NCBI RefSeq assembly: GCF_000196135.1
Contig: NC_005090.1
Coordinates: forward strand, 754,001-818,000
Direction: 5' to 3'
Origin: Wolinella succinogenes DSM 1740
GTDB lineage: Bacteria > Campylobacterota > Campylobacteria > Campylobacterales > Helicobacteraceae
DNA length: 64,000 bases
Shown here: positions 44,976 through 56,300 of the stretch, in pieces
How the letters are laid out: every line of letters starts with the position of its first letter
Numbering within the stretch: position 1 is the stretch's first letter
Translations under genes and position numbers: made by a program
The notes under the pieces: model-generated
Told to the model about the DNA's origin: nothing
The model's input: only the letters and a program-made list of their open reading frames with translations
Databases searched by the model: none

Positions 44976-46661
44976 ATGGGATGGATTCAAGATTGGAAAG
45001 TGAGAACAAAAATCGTCGTTATTGTAACGGTTTTTGCGCTGGTGGCGGGGGGTATTGGCTGGCGGGGGTTATCAGGGGCGGATCTTTTGAATAGCTCTAT
45101 CACGACCATTGTGCAGGTGAATGTTCCAAGGATAGCCGAATCGCAATCCTTGCTGGTTAATCTGCTGCAACTCCAAAGAACAGAGAAGAATCATATCCTC
45201 TCTGAGAGCCAAGAGCAGCTAGAGCAGCGTGAGAGAAACTATCGCAAAAAAGAGGAAGAGATCGCCAAGCAACTAAAGCTTTTAGAGGGATTGGTGAGTG
45301 AGCAGAATCGGATAAAAGTCAAAGAGTGCGCCGAGTCATTCAAAAAATATAGCCAGACCGTCGAGAAGGTCTTGGAGCTCTCAAGGGCGGGGATGAACGA
45401 TCAAGCGACCAAAATTTCTCAAAATGAAGCCAGAATCCACATGGATAGATGCGAGGAGCTCATGGAGCAGATTGTCGCCTCTAACGAGGAGAATCTCTCC
45501 ATCACCGACAAAGAGACCAATGAGCTCTATGAGGGGATGAGGTATAGCATTTTGGTGATCATCATCGTGGGGTTGGCGATTGCCTTTTTAATGTCAATGC
45601 TTGTGATTAAAAATATCACTCACGCACTCGCCCTAGTCAAATCCGGCCTCCTCTCCTTCTTCTCTTTCCTCTCAAGAGAATCCAAAGAGGCACAGCTCAT
45701 CAATCTCTCCTCTAAAGATGAGTTTGGAGAGATGGCTGGAGCGATCAATGAAAACATCAAGCGTATCCAAAAAGGGTTGCTAGAGGACACAGAGACCGTC
45801 CAAGAGACTCTTATGGTGGTCAATAGAATCAAAGAGGGTCATCTCAACCAAGCCATCCACTCCCTCCCTGATAATCCTCAGCTCCTCAAACTCAAAGAGC
45901 TTCTTAATGAGATGCTTGCCTCTTTGAATCAAAACTTCCAAGGAGTCCTCTCTCTTCTAAAGAGCTACGCTGAGAATGACTTTAGGGAGAGGATGGAAAA
46001 AGGAGGACTCAAAGGAGAAGTCGCCTCTTTGATTGAAGGGGTCAACTATCTAGGAGGAGAGATCACTAAGATGCTCCAAAGCTCTCTTGATTCAGGACAC
46101 TCCATGGAGAAACAGGCCAGACTCCTGCAAGAATCAATGGAGGTTCTCTCTCAGGGAGCCAACGAACAAGCCGCCAGCCTAGAAGAGAGTGCCGCCGCTA
46201 TTGAAGAGATGAGTAGCTCTATGGGAGGAATCAGCCATAGAGCTGAAGAGGTCTCTAAACAGACTGAAGAGATTCGTAATGTCATCATGATCATTAGAGA
46301 CATTGCCGATCAAACCAATCTACTGGCTCTAAATGCTGCCATTGAAGCCGCAAGAGCAGGAGAGCATGGAAGAGGATTTGCAGTCGTTGCCGATGAAGTG
46401 AGAAAGCTAGCGGAGAGAACTCAGAAGTCTTTAGGAGAGATAGAGGCCAATACCAATGTCCTAGTTCAATCTGTCAATGAGATGAGTGATAGTATTAAAG
46501 AGCAAGCTCAAGGAATCACTCAGATCAATGAAGCCATTGCCCAACTTGATACTGTAACCCAACAAAATGCAGGAGTAGCGGATAAGACGGATGGGATAGC
46601 TAGAGAGGTCTCTAAGATGGCAGAGGGGATGGTTGAAGAGGTGAGGAAGAAGAGGTTTTAA
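44976..46661 (+). CDS. Methyl-accepting chemotaxis protein
   Basis: A 561-residue chemoreceptor. Order: short N-terminus, membrane helix (about 11-30), a four-helix-bundle-type periplasmic sensor (about 35-185), second membrane helix (about 193-215), HAMP-like linker, then the signalling coiled coil with the hairpin [42 protein letters not shown] in character. No C-terminal CheR/B pentapeptide is seen. The frame opens 45 codons earlier, but ATG 44976 is preferred because AAAGGAG lies 8 bases upstream and the protein then starts close to its membrane helix. The ligand is unknown. It is probably controlled by the divergent Xre regulator. Confidence 0.92.
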   Translation: MGWIQDWKVRTKIVVIVTVFALVAGGIGWRGLSGADLLNSSITTIVQVNVPRIAESQSLLVNLLQLQRTEKNHILSESQEQLEQRERNYRKKEEEIAKQLKLLEGLVSEQNRIKVKECAESFKKYSQTVEKVLELSRAGMNDQATKISQNEARIHMDRCEELMEQIVASNEENLSITDKETNELYEGMRYSILVIIIVGLAIAFLMSMLVIKNITHALALVKSGLLSFFSFLSRESKEAQLINLSSKDEFGEMAGAINENIKRIQKGLLEDTETVQETLMVVNRIKEGHLNQAIHSLPDNPQLLKLKELLNEMLASLNQNFQGVLSLLKSYAENDFRERMEKGGLKGEVASLIEGVNYLGGEITKMLQSSLDSGHSMEKQARLLQESMEVLSQGANEQAASLEESAAAIEEMSSSMGGISHRAEEVSKQTEEIRNVIMIIRDIADQTNLLALNAAIEAARAGEHGRGFAVVADEVRKLAERTQKSLGEIEANTNVLVQSVNEMSDSIKEQAQGITQINEAIAQLDTVTQQNAGVADKTDGIAREVSKMAEGMVEEVRKKRF

Positions 46662-46670
46662 GGAAGGTGG

Positions 46671-46703
46671 GATTCCCTTGGGGCGGAAACGCCCTAGGGA
46701 ATC
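46671..46703. terminator. Bidirectional terminator hairpin
   Basis: GATTCCCT pairs with AGGGAATC and GGGCG with CGCCC around a GAAA tetraloop, separating the chemoreceptor (+) from putP (-). A T-run (GTTTTTTT) follows about 10 bases later on the plus strand. Confidence 0.7.
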
Positions 46704-46707
46704 AATA

Positions 46708-48198
46708 TCAAAGTTTTTTTAGCTCCTCTTGCATCTTAGTGAAAGCCTCTTTGGTGCCTTCACGCACGGGCTGGAATAGACTTACTAGAACAATCACTAG
46801 GCTAGCGATGAGGAATCCCGGCACAATCTCATAGATTTCAAAATAGACCGAGAGAAAATTTTTGTAAAGGATCACCGTGACCGCTCCGCTTAGCATCCCT
46901 AGAATCGCCCCAAGTCTCGTCATGCGCGACCAAAAGAGCGAAAAGAGGATGACGCTTCCAAAGCTCGCTCCAAATCCCGCCCAAGCGTAGGCGACGATTT
47001 TGAGAATGCTAGAGTTTTTATCCATGGAGATGATGAAGGCGATGAGGGCGACGATCAAAACCGAAGCGCGACTAAAGCGCATGATGAGCTTGGTGGGAGC
47101 TTCGGAGTGGAAGAGTTTGCGATAGAAATCCTCCGCGATTGTAGAGGAGCTCACTAGAAGCTGGGAGCTCACGGTGCTCATGATGGCGGCTAGAATCGCG
47201 CTTAGCAAGATTCCGCTCACCCAAGGATTGAAGAGGAGTTGGCTCATGACGATAAATATCTGCTCAGGGTCGCGTAGCGTGAGCTGGAACTTTTCGACAT
47301 AGGCGATTCCTAGGAATCCAAGCATGCAAGCCCCCAAAAGGCTAAGAATCATCCATGAGATTCCAATGAAAGTCGCCAAGGGGATCTCTTTGACGGATCG
47401 AATCGACATGAAGCGCACCAAAATGTGGGGTTGTCCAAAGTAGCCAAGCCCCCATGCCATCGAAGAGATGACTCCAAGGAAGGTTGCGCCTGAGCCCATG
47501 GATACCTTGGCGGGGTCGATGGAGGCAACAATGGAGAGTGCCTCGCCCATCCCGCCTAAATGTCCTAGCATCACAGCGGGAATCACAAGGAGGGCGCTCA
47601 TCATCAAGAGTCCTTGAATGAGGTCCGTCCAGCAGACAGCGAGATAGCCTCCAAAAAAGGTGTAGCTGACGATGATAAGCGAGCCAATCACGAGGGCGTA
47701 GTGGTAGTCAAGCCCAAAGGTTCCCTCTAGAAGTTTCGCTCCTCCCACGAGTCCTGAAGAGGTGTAGATGGTGAAAAAGACCAAAATAATGAGCGCAGAG
47801 AGGATTCTTAGGGTGTGGGAATCATCGGAGAAGCGCGTCTCAAAATAGTCAGGAATAGTGATGGAGTTGGCCACCGCTCCTGTATAGACTCGGAGGCGTT
47901 TGGCGACAAAGCTCCAGTTGATGAACGCGCCAATGATAAGACCAATGGCGATGTAGGCTTGGGCGATCCCGCCGACATAAAGCGCCCCAGGAAGCCCCAT
48001 GAGCAGCCAGCCGCTCATGTCGGATGCACCCGCAGAGAGCGCACTCACCGCAGGCCCTAGGCTACGACCGCCGAGAAAATACTCTTCGGTGTTTTGGGTG
48101 CGATGGTAGAAGTAAAAGCCAATGTAGAGCATGATGAGGATATAGACCCCAAAGGTGCAGAGAATGGGGAGAGAGAAGTGGACAGTGTCAAGATTCAT
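46708..48198 (-). CDS. putP: Sodium/proline symporter
   Basis: A 496-residue SSS-family transporter with about 13 membrane helices. Marks: [45 protein letters not shown], as in PutP, and [21 protein letters not shown], plus [24 protein letters not shown]. It imports proline with sodium for use as nutrient or as compatible solute. No putA is in the window. putP lies near selenium genes in Campylobacter as well, from general memory. Confidence 0.93.
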   Translation of the reverse strand: MNLDTVHFSLPILCTFGVYILIMLYIGFYFYHRTQNTEEYFLGGRSLGPAVSALSAGASDMSGWLLMGLPGALYVGGIAQAYIAIGLIIGAFINWSFVAKRLRVYTGAVANSITIPDYFETRFSDDSHTLRILSALIILVFFTIYTSSGLVGGAKLLEGTFGLDYHYALVIGSLIIVSYTFFGGYLAVCWTDLIQGLLMMSALLVIPAVMLGHLGGMGEALSIVASIDPAKVSMGSGATFLGVISSMAWGLGYFGQPHILVRFMSIRSVKEIPLATFIGISWMILSLLGACMLGFLGIAYVEKFQLTLRDPEQIFIVMSQLLFNPWVSGILLSAILAAIMSTVSSQLLVSSSTIAEDFYRKLFHSEAPTKLIMRFSRASVLIVALIAFIISMDKNSSILKIVAYAWAGFGASFGSVILFSLFWSRMTRLGAILGMLSGAVTVILYKNFLSVYFEIYEIVPGFLIASLVIVLVSLFQPVREGTKEAFTKMQEELKKL

Positions 48199-48257
48199 AA
48201 GATTCCTTCGTGAGTTCTAGAGTGCAGAATCCTACCAAAAAGCGCTGAGTCTTGGGT

Positions 48258-48263
48258 TATAAT
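48258..48263 (+). promoter_or_regulatory. Probable -10 box for the SPFH/NfeD genes
   Basis: TATAAT 29 bases upstream of the start at 48293; AGGAGT follows before the ATG as ribosome site. Confidence 0.5.
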
Positions 48264-48292
48264 ATTTTTATCATCTACACTAGGAGTCTAAA

Positions 48293-49231
48293 ATGGCAGA
48301 GTTCCCAAGCGAAATCCTTTTCATGGCGCTGGCCGCATTCATTGTGATTCTCATCTATAAAGGCGTTTTGATCGTCCCTCAGGCGGAGATTCATATTGTC
48401 GAGAGGCTAGGGAAGTTCTACCGCTCACTTAGCGGAGGATTCCACCTCATCATCCCCTTTATTGATCGTGTGCAGGTGGTGCTCAGCAGTAAAGAGCACA
48501 TCATCAACATCCCGCGCCAGCCTGTGATCACTCGCGATAACGTGACGATTCAAATCGATGGAATCGTCTTCATGGCGATCGTGGATGCCTATAAGACCAC
48601 CTATAATGTCACCAACTATCAAGTCGCCGTGGCCAATCTCGCCCTCACCACGCTAAGGAGTGAGATTGGTTCCATGGCTTTGGATGAAGTGCTTAGCAAT
48701 CGTGAGAAGATCAACTCTAGAATCTTGCTGATTTTGGATGAGGCGGGAGCCAACTGGGGAACGAAAGTGACCCGAATTGAGATCAGCGACATTGCCGTGC
48801 CCGATGAGATTCAAAATGCGATGAGCATGCAGATGAAGGCGGAGCGGGAGAAGCGCGCCATTGAGCTTAAGGCACAAGCCGACAAAGAGGCGGTGATCCG
48901 AAAATCAGAGGCCTACAAGGCAGAGCAATTCCTCAAAGCCGAAGCGATTGAGCGTCTAGCTCAGGCTGAGGCTTTTCAAGTGAAAGCCGTGGCCGAGGCG
49001 CAAAAAGAGGCGATGGAGCTAATCACTCAAGCCATGAAGAATCACCCGCAGGCGGCGGAGTTTATGCTCGCCAAAGATCGAATCGCCGCCTTTAATGAGC
49101 TAGCCAAGAATCCAAGCAAAGACAAGGTGGTCGTTCCCTATGAAGCCACTGAGTTGATTGGTTCGCTCACGATTTTGGGTGGAATGCTCAAAGAGGGCAA
49201 AAACCCCCTCTCTGCCCTCAAGTCGGAGTAG
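48293..49231 (+). CDS. SPFH/band 7 membrane protein (QmcA/stomatin-like)
   Basis: A 312-residue protein with an N-terminal membrane helix (about 7-27), then VPQAEIHIVERLGKFYRSLSGGFHLIIPFIDRV, the start of an SPFH domain, and a long Ala/Glu/Lys-rich coiled coil (about 185-250) with EREKRAIELKAQADKEAVIRKSEAYKAEQ in character. Such proteins form large ring-shaped or raft-like membrane assemblies and usually pair with an NfeD protein, as here. The start at 48293 has AGGAGT upstream. Confidence 0.92.
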   Translation: MAEFPSEILFMALAAFIVILIYKGVLIVPQAEIHIVERLGKFYRSLSGGFHLIIPFIDRVQVVLSSKEHIINIPRQPVITRDNVTIQIDGIVFMAIVDAYKTTYNVTNYQVAVANLALTTLRSEIGSMALDEVLSNREKINSRILLILDEAGANWGTKVTRIEISDIAVPDEIQNAMSMQMKAEREKRAIELKAQADKEAVIRKSEAYKAEQFLKAEAIERLAQAEAFQVKAVAEAQKEAMELITQAMKNHPQAAEFMLAKDRIAAFNELAKNPSKDKVVVPYEATELIGSLTILGGMLKEGKNPLSALKSE

Positions 49232-49235
49232 GGAG

Positions 49236-49631
49236 GTGTGGGTTTTTATCGTTGGGGTGATCCTCTTGGGGTTAGAGCTCCTTGTGGGGGGATTCTATCT
49301 CTTGTGGTATGGCTTGGGGTTGGCGCTAAGCGGAGGGATTGGCTGGATGCTTGGGTCACAAGCATGGATGGCGCAAGCCATCATTGGGCTATTGATCGGA
49401 CTTGGGCTCATGATTCTTTTTCAGAAGCGATTCTCCCAAGGAGCCAAGGTGATCAAGGATGAGTTTTTACTCCAAGAGGGGGAAGGAATCGTGCAAGAGG
49501 GCGGGATGGTCGAATTCCGCGGGACTTTGTGGCGATACGATTCTCCTAAAGGAGAGAGCTTTGAGGCAGGTGAGCGGGTGAAGGTGGTTCCTGGCGAGGG
49601 GAACTGGGTCAAAATCGCCAAAAAGGATTAG
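49236..49631 (+). CDS. NfeD-like membrane protein
   Basis: A 131-residue protein with two or three membrane helices (VFIVGVILLGLELLVGGFYLLWYGLGLALS and AIIGLLIGLGLMILF) and a C-terminal OB-fold (LLQEGEGIVQEGGMVEFRGTLW ... GERVKVVPGEGNWVKI), the short NfeD layout. GTG at 49236 is chosen, 4 bases after the SPFH stop; the longer frame upstream lies inside the SPFH gene. It is the partner of the SPFH protein. Confidence 0.88.
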   Translation: MWVFIVGVILLGLELLVGGFYLLWYGLGLALSGGIGWMLGSQAWMAQAIIGLLIGLGLMILFQKRFSQGAKVIKDEFLLQEGEGIVQEGGMVEFRGTLWRYDSPKGESFEAGERVKVVPGEGNWVKIAKKD

Positions 49632-49639
49632 ATTAACTC

Positions 49640-50095
49640 ATGAACACTTATCTGAAAAACTCTCCGGGATTTTGGATCGGTCGTATCCACCACAAGCTAA
49701 AAAATCGTATGAATCAAAGGCTTAAACCCTATGATTTGACGGCGGAGCAGAGATTGATTCTTTTGCGGCTTTTTGAATTTGGCGAGATGACCCAGCAGCA
49801 ACTTTGTCAAAAGACCTTCACGGAGCCCTCCAATATCACCCTCACGCTAAGGCGCATGGAGAGCCATGGCTATGTCCGCAAAAAGCCCCACCCCAAGGAT
49901 AAGCGTGCCAGTCTCATCGAAGCCACGCCCAAGGCGCTCTCTATCCAAAACGAGCTGGAGCGTATCGGGTTAGAGATCACCGATTCTCTGCTTCTTGAGG
50001 TGGATCCAAGCGAGAAAGAGACGCTTCTTAGGGTGTTGCAGGCGATGTATCAAAAGATGCTCCAAGAAGAGGCGATTGAAGAGTTTTCGTTTTAA
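49640..50095 (+). CDS. MarR-family transcriptional regulator
   Basis: A 151-residue winged-helix protein: LKPYDLTAEQRLILLRLFEFGEMTQQQLCQKTFTEPSNITLTLRRMESHGYVRKKPHPKDKRASLIEATPKA in character, the MarR DNA-binding core with the wing DxR. It starts 8 bases after the NfeD-like gene and lies 56 bases before the EIIC-EAL gene on the same strand, which it may control. Ligand unknown. Confidence 0.9.
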   Translation: MNTYLKNSPGFWIGRIHHKLKNRMNQRLKPYDLTAEQRLILLRLFEFGEMTQQQLCQKTFTEPSNITLTLRRMESHGYVRKKPHPKDKRASLIEATPKALSIQNELERIGLEITDSLLLEVDPSEKETLLRVLQAMYQKMLQEEAIEEFSF

Positions 50096-50151
50096 AACTA
50101 GGGGGTGCCTAGGCTAGAGTTTAGCTTGGGTGTGCCAAAAAGGGTCTTAGA

Positions 50152-52266
50152 GTGCATGATTGGGTGAAACAGGGAGTCTTGCTTGCCACGAGACTTTCGG
50201 AGTGGTCTCTGCTAAAAGCGGTACGACAAGGGCTCATGTATAGTCTTCCATTGGTTCTTATCGGGGCGATTTGCACCTTGCTGCTCAATTTCCCCCTGTT
50301 GGAATCTTTCAAAGGGGTGAGTCTCCCATGGGGCGGATTGTGGGGCGATATCCTTAGGGGGATTCGTCATGGCACGCTCTCCATTATCTCGCTGACGGTG
50401 CTCATCGGGGTCTCGCATGCGATCTTCTCCTCGGATAAAAGCCTCGAATCCTCTAGCCACATCGCCGCGATTTTGGTGGTGCTGGGGAGCTATCTGCTCT
50501 TTATTGGGAGCGATTCCTCGGAGTGGCTCACGCTCCTTAGCAATCAGGGACTCTTTCTCTCCATCAATTTTGCTCTCCTCGTCAGCTATCTATTTCTATG
50601 GCTCTACCGCCATCGCCTGATTCGATTCCGACTCTACACCCACAACCCCGATGATCTATTCCATGGGATGCTCAAACTCATTGAGCCCGCTTTTTGGGTC
50701 TTTGTCATAGTGGCGCTATTGAAGGCGCTTGGGGGGAGCTACCTCTCAGGCGAGGTGAATCTTGCCCCCGTGTCGGACTTTTTGAGCGGACTGCCCTTCT
50801 ATTTGGCGGGAGTTTTGTATCAGATGGGGGTATCAATCTTTTGGTTTGGCGGATTCCATGGGAACAATCTCTTGGAGCCTGTGATGCTGGAGGTTTTTGG
50901 GGCATTTAGGGCGATGAATCAAGAGCTGATCTCTCTAGGAGGATTGCCTGAGTGGATTTTGACGCGAGAGTTTTTTGAGGTCTTTGTCCATGTGGGGGGC
51001 ACAGGCGCTACGCTCTCTCTGCTCATCGCACTTTGGCTCAAAGGAAGTCGAGGCGGGACGGCACATTTGGCCAAGCTCTCGCTTCTTCCTGCGCTCTTTA
51101 ACATCAACGAGCTTTTAATTTTTGGGCTTCCCATCATCTTCAACCCCTTTTTCTTGATTCCCTTTCTACTTGCCCCCTTGCTCTTTCTCTCCACCTCCTA
51201 TTTGGCGATGGAGATGGGGTGGGTGCCGCTTGTTACCCATGAGGTGAGTTGGACGACTCCTATTTTTATTGGAGGCTACATCGCGACAGGCTCTTTGGCA
51301 GGATCAATTCTGCAGGGAGTCAATTTGATTTTAGGGTTTTTTCTCTATCTCCCTTTTGTGGTGGCGTATGAACGCTATCGTCATCAGAGCAGCGAAGGGG
51401 TTCTGCACGCACTGGCGATAGAGGTGAGCGAGGGGAGAATCGATCAAAGCGTCTCGATTCTTTCCCTTAAAGATGAGCGAGGAGCCCTCTCTAGGGAGTT
51501 GGTGGGTGATCTATCCAGCGCTCTCTTGAGGCGCTCTTCAGAGCTTTTTGTGCTCTTTCAACCTCAGGTTGCCTATGACGGAAGGGTCGTGGGGGCGGAG
51601 GCGCTTTTTCGCTGGAGGCATGAGCGAGAAGGGATGATTCCGCCTCCTCTTGGAATTCGCTTGGCCGAAGAGGCGGGGCTCATGGATGGGTTAGGGAGCT
51701 TTATCATCGAATCGGGCTTTAAGGAGAAGGCGAAGTGGGAGAGAGAGGGAAAGGGGGACCTTTGGCTCTCGCTCAACCTCTCCGTGGCGCAGATTGAGAA
51801 TCCTCAGCTTCCCCAAGAGATCGAGCGCTTAGCAAGAGAGCAGGGGATTGATCTTAAGGGGGTGAAGTTTGAGCTGACCGAGACGGCGGCCTTCACCCAG
51901 ACCCAAGAGATTTGCGAGGGGCTCATGGCGATCAAAGCGCTTGGAGCGAGGCTGGCGATTGATGATTTTGGGATGGGGGCGAGCTCGCTCTTTTATATCA
52001 AAGAGTTTGGCGTGGAGATCATCAAGCTCGATAGGGTGCTTGTGGAAGATATATTAAGCGATGCCAACTCTAGAGGAATCGTCGCTTCAGTCGCCACGCT
52101 CTGCAAAGAGCTCCACCTCTCGCTTATCGCGGAGTTTGTGGAGAACGCTGAGCAGGTGGAGATCCTACATAAGCTTGGATGTTCCCTCTTTCAAGGGTAT
52201 CACTTTGCCCCTCCGCTCTCTTCCCAAGCCTTTGATGATTTCCTCTCTCAGAGAGCTACTCTTTAA
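50152..52266 (+). CDS. PTS EIIC-like membrane domain fused to EAL phosphodiesterase
   Basis: A 704-residue fusion with a GTG start. Residues ~1-415 are a multi-helix EIIC domain of the cellobiose/lactose type: GGFHGNNLLEPVM, HVGGTGATLSLLIAL, and the signature FNINELLIFGLPIIFNPFFLIPF; residues ~455-700 form an EAL domain with every catalytic residue seen: AEALFRW, LNLSVAQ, ELTETAAF, IDDFGMGASS, IKLDRV, IAEFVENAEQ and FQGYHFAPPL. No EI, HPr, EIIA or EIIB is in the window, so the EIIC part probably acts as a sugar-type sensor that sets cyclic di-GMP breakdown rather than as a transporter. It overlaps the opposing REC-kinase by 11 bases. Confidence 0.9.
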   Translation: MHDWVKQGVLLATRLSEWSLLKAVRQGLMYSLPLVLIGAICTLLLNFPLLESFKGVSLPWGGLWGDILRGIRHGTLSIISLTVLIGVSHAIFSSDKSLESSSHIAAILVVLGSYLLFIGSDSSEWLTLLSNQGLFLSINFALLVSYLFLWLYRHRLIRFRLYTHNPDDLFHGMLKLIEPAFWVFVIVALLKALGGSYLSGEVNLAPVSDFLSGLPFYLAGVLYQMGVSIFWFGGFHGNNLLEPVMLEVFGAFRAMNQELISLGGLPEWILTREFFEVFVHVGGTGATLSLLIALWLKGSRGGTAHLAKLSLLPALFNINELLIFGLPIIFNPFFLIPFLLAPLLFLSTSYLAMEMGWVPLVTHEVSWTTPIFIGGYIATGSLAGSILQGVNLILGFFLYLPFVVAYERYRHQSSEGVLHALAIEVSEGRIDQSVSILSLKDERGALSRELVGDLSSALLRRSSELFVLFQPQVAYDGRVVGAEALFRWRHEREGMIPPPLGIRLAEEAGLMDGLGSFIIESGFKEKAKWEREGKGDLWLSLNLSVAQIENPQLPQEIERLAREQGIDLKGVKFELTETAAFTQTQEICEGLMAIKALGARLAIDDFGMGASSLFYIKEFGVEIIKLDRVLVEDILSDANSRGIVASVATLCKELHLSLIAEFVENAEQVEILHKLGCSLFQGYHFAPPLSSQAFDDFLSQRATL

Positions 52267-53395
52267 AGAGTCGATAGCTCTTGGGGAGGGCGACTCTAAA
52301 AAGCGCTCCTTGGTCGGTGTTGCTGAAGCTGATCTCCCCTTGGTGATGTTCGGTGATGATCTTTTTAGCCAGCGAGAGTCCAATCCCCGTGCCCGCCTCG
52401 CCTTTGGTGCTGTGATGAGGGGTGAAGATTTGATTCAGCATCTCAGGGGCGATTCCTCCCCCGTTATCCTCCACATAAAGCGCCAAAAACTCTCCCTCGA
52501 TTCTTGAGTAGAGGCGAATAAACCCTTCGATTCCATGCTCTATAATGGCGTCTTTGGAGTTGTTGATGAGATTGAGCACCACCTGTTTGAATTCATTTTT
52601 GTAGCCCTCTAAGAGGTGGTTCTCTATCTCGCATTTCACTTCGATCTTGTGCAAAAGTAGCTGGGGGGCGAGAATATCGATCACTCGCTTCACCTCATCT
52701 TTGAGGTCAAAAAGCACACGTTCTTTATCGGGCTTGAAAAAGTGACGAAAGTCATCAATGGTCTCAGACAGGAAGAGAAGCTGGTGGTTGATCTTGCTCA
52801 CCATTTCTCGTAGGGAATCAAGGGAGAGCTTCCCTTGCTCCGCCTCGCTCTCTAGATTCATCACAAAGAGAGAGATGGCTGAAATGGGCTGCTTCCACTG
52901 GTGGGCGATAGCCCCCATCATCTCACCCATCTCGGCGAGTTTGGCGTTTTGGATGAGCATTTTCTCTTGGGCGAGGCGCTGGGAGATTTCTGATTCCACC
53001 TGGGCCTCCAAGCTCTCTTGGTAGCCCTTGAGGTCGAGCTGTGTTTTGGCTCTAGCGAGCAGTTCGCGTGGTTTGAAGGGCTTGGTGACATAGTCGATTC
53101 CCCCGATGGAGTAGCCAAGCTCGATGCTCTCTTCATCGGTCTTAGCGGTGATGAAGATGATGGGGATAGAGCGGGTCGCCTCCTCGCTCTTTAGTCTCCG
53201 GCAAACCTCATACCCATCCATCTCGGGCATCATAATATCAAGCAAAATGAGATCAATTTTCTCATTTTTCACGATCTCTAGCGCCTCTTTTCCGCTTAGA
53301 GCAGGAATCACATCATAATTTTTAAGAATCGCCATCAGCATATCAAGATTGGATTCGGTGTCGTCTATGACTAAAATAGTGGGTTTGTGGCTCAT
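52256..53395 (-). CDS. Receiver-histidine kinase (REC-HK), partner of the giant kinase
   Basis: A 379-residue cytoplasmic protein. A receiver domain (1-125) with phospho-Asp in [13 protein letters not shown] and FITAKT and VTKPFKP is followed by a coiled linker, a HisKA-like helix with [13 protein letters not shown] (the His acceptor variant common in this phylum), and an HATPase_c with [21 protein letters not shown] and [13 protein letters not shown]. Such proteins take phosphate in and pass it on. It overlaps the giant kinase stop by 4 bases (ATGA), so both are made together. Its receiver is nearly identical to that of the gene at 58208. Confidence 0.93.
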   Translation of the reverse strand: MSHKPTILVIDDTESNLDMLMAILKNYDVIPALSGKEALEIVKNEKIDLILLDIMMPEMDGYEVCRRLKSEEATRSIPIIFITAKTDEESIELGYSIGGIDYVTKPFKPRELLARAKTQLDLKGYQESLEAQVESEISQRLAQEKMLIQNAKLAEMGEMMGAIAHQWKQPISAISLFVMNLESEAEQGKLSLDSLREMVSKINHQLLFLSETIDDFRHFFKPDKERVLFDLKDEVKRVIDILAPQLLLHKIEVKCEIENHLLEGYKNEFKQVVLNLINNSKDAIIEHGIEGFIRLYSRIEGEFLALYVEDNGGGIAPEMLNQIFTPHHSTKGEAGTGIGLSLAKKIITEHHQGEISFSNTDQGALFRVALPKSYRLFKE

Positions 53396-56300
53396 GATAG
53401 TCTCTCCTCTAAAATCTTTAACGCCTCACTGAATTTATATCGCTCTACTAAAGGTTTGAGGCGTTCAAAAAGCGCTCGGTCCCTTTCATTGAGCGCATAG
53501 CCCTCTAGCTCCTCTAAAAGGGGTTTGCATAGAGGCGGACGGCGCTTGGGGAGGAGCGAGCCAAGCTCACTCCAAATCTCTTCCACTCTTCCCTCTGGAG
53601 CGGCTATTTGAGGAATCAAAGGGGTGGAATCGCTCAATATCCCGCTCTCTTTCAGCTCTTGGAGGGCTTGGCTCAGGGCTTGGGTTAGAGAGGCGAGAGA
53701 GGTGAGAGAGGGATTCTCTTCGCACTCTTTGGCGAGCCTAGAGAGTTCATCCATGCCCAAATTGGCGCTCAACCCTTTGAGCGTGTGAAGGATTCGTGCT
53801 CCTTCTTGGCTTGCAGGCTCTATCTCTAGGTTTTCATAATGCTCGATGAAATCCCTGAGGAGTTTGCGATAGAGTGCCTCATCGCCTGCAAGATGAGCGA
53901 TACCTTTGAGGGTATCGGTGTGAACGAGTGTCGGTAGAGTGGAGCTTTGAAGCTCTTGGGGGGCGAGAGAGGGATTCTCTTGGGGCGCGCATTTGGGAGT
54001 GAGGTGGGCAAGAAGCGTTCCAAAGAGCTTCTCCACCACGATGGGTTTGTTGAGGTGCTCATCCATGCCTGCGGCTTTGGTGCGCTCAATATCGCTTTTC
54101 ATCGCGTTGGCGGTGAGGGCGATGATGGGGAGATTCGCCCCTTGGGCGCGGAGAATCTTGGTCGCCTCGTAGCCATCCATCACGGGCATCTGAATATCCA
54201 TGAGGATGAGCTCGTAGCGCTTGGGATTCTCCTGGTAGAGCGTCACCGCCTCTTGACCATTTTGGGCGATATCGATTCTAATTCCAAAGGGCTGGAGCAT
54301 CCCCATGATGATCTCGCGATTCATTGCATTATCCTCCACAAGCAGAATCTGGCTGCCCGCTCGCGTGGTAAGCTCATTTTTGAGCGAGTGGGAATCGGCT
54401 TTTTGCACGCCGCTTTGCTTGATTCCCTCACCCAAAATCTCCAAAAGAACATTGTAGAGGAGCGAGGGGTTGATGGGCTTTTGCAAAAAGACATTGATTC
54501 CTTGCTCTTTGGCGGCATTCACGATGTTCTCTTGGCGATAGCTACTCACCATGATGATGGTGGGGGGTGGGGTCTCGCAGCTCTCTTTGATTAATTTGGT
54601 GGTCTCGATTCCATCCATTTGGGGCATCTTCCAATCCATCAAGATGAGGTCATAAAACCCCGGCTGTTCTTTGATGAGTCTAAGCGCCTCTTCGCCACTG
54701 CTAGCCACGCTCACCTCGATATGGAATCCTTTGAGCAATCGAGCGAGAATCTTCTGCCATGAGGGGGTGTCATCCACGATAAGGACATGTTTGTGGGAGA
54801 AGGCTTTGGATTCTTTGGGGGCGTTCTCCTGCTCGTTGAGTTCAATCTCAAAGATAAAGCTACTCCCCTTGCCCTCTTCGCTCTCCACCCAAATGCGGCC
54901 ATTCATCATCTCCACAAGCTGCTTGGAGATGGCAAGCCCAAGCCCCGTGCCGCCATATTGGCGTGTGGTGCTGGTGTCGGCTTGCGAGAAGGAGCGGAAG
55001 AGTTTCTCTTTTTGCCCAGGACTCAGTCCAATACCCGTGTCCCTCACCTCGAATCGATAGCGATGGAGCTCTTGTTTGGTGATGTAGATTCCCACTTCGC
55101 CCTCATGGGTGAATTTGATGGCGTTGTTGGCGAGATTGGTGAGAATCTGCCCTAGACGCAGAGGATCACCATGAAGATTCATATTCATCCCTTGATCATA
55201 AGAGACGACAAATTCGAGATTCTTCTCGGTGGCTTTGAGCTCAACCAGCGTGCTCACATGCTCAATCACACTATGCAGGTCAAAATCGATGCACTCAATC
55301 TCTAGCTTTCCTGCTTCGATTTTGGAGAAGTCTAAAATGTCATTGATGAGCCCTAGGAGCGCGTTGGCTGAGCCCTCGATCTTTTGGAGATAGTCGCGCT
55401 GCAAAGGAGTGAGGTCGGTCTGCTGGGCGAGATAGGTCATTCCGATGATGGCGTTCATGGGGGTGCGAATCTCATGGCTCATGTTGGCTAAGAAGTTGGA
55501 CTTCTCTTGTGTGGCGGCTTCAGCCTTTTCTTTGGCAGCTTGGAGGGCTTTGTTGTATTCGGTGAGTTTGCGATTCCAATAGAAAAATCCCACAAAGATT
55601 CCCGCCATCCCAATGAGAATCTTCCAAAGGAGGGAGTAGTCAAATCCTTTTTGGATATTGACAGAGACAAATTTATTGGCGATTCGATCAATCTCTTCAG
55701 GGGTGAGGGTGTGAATTCCTTGGTTGAGAATATCCCGCAAGATAGGCTCTTTTGGCTTGATTCCCATGCGGAAGTGGTTATCCTTTTCGGGGAGTTGGCC
55801 AGCGATTTTAAGGCTAAAGAGACCCTCTTTTTTGATCGTATAGGCCGCCACCGTGAGGGAGCGAATCGAGAGATCGGCCTTGCGTTCTAGAAGTGCTTTA
55901 AACACCTCCTCCTCGGTCTCTACGAGTATAAGTTTAAGCCAAGGATAGTCTCGTCTCACCCACTCCTCGATGGAGGTGCCTTTGGGCAGGACGATGGTTT
56001 TGCCCTCTAGGCTCTTTGGATTGGTGATAAAGGGGTGATCGGCGTGCGTGATGAAGACATTGGGGTCTTGAAAAAGAGGATCGCTAAAGAGTAGCCACTC
56101 CTCTCTAGCGGGGGTTTGATTGGAGAAGCTCAAAATATCGCACTGACCACTTTTGACCGCGTTTAAGGTTTCGACCCAATCCTTGGTTTGGAGCACTTTG
56201 GCCTCCACTCCTGTGCGCTCAAAAACAATTTTGAGCAAATCCGCGGCGATTCCTTCGTAATTACCCTTGGAATCGAGCTTCTCAAAGGGCATCCAGAGGG

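Noticed and set aside
53947-54594. 215-residue plus-strand open frame inside the giant kinase
   Set aside because: It mirrors the receiver domains of the minus-strand kinase and has no start context or motif.
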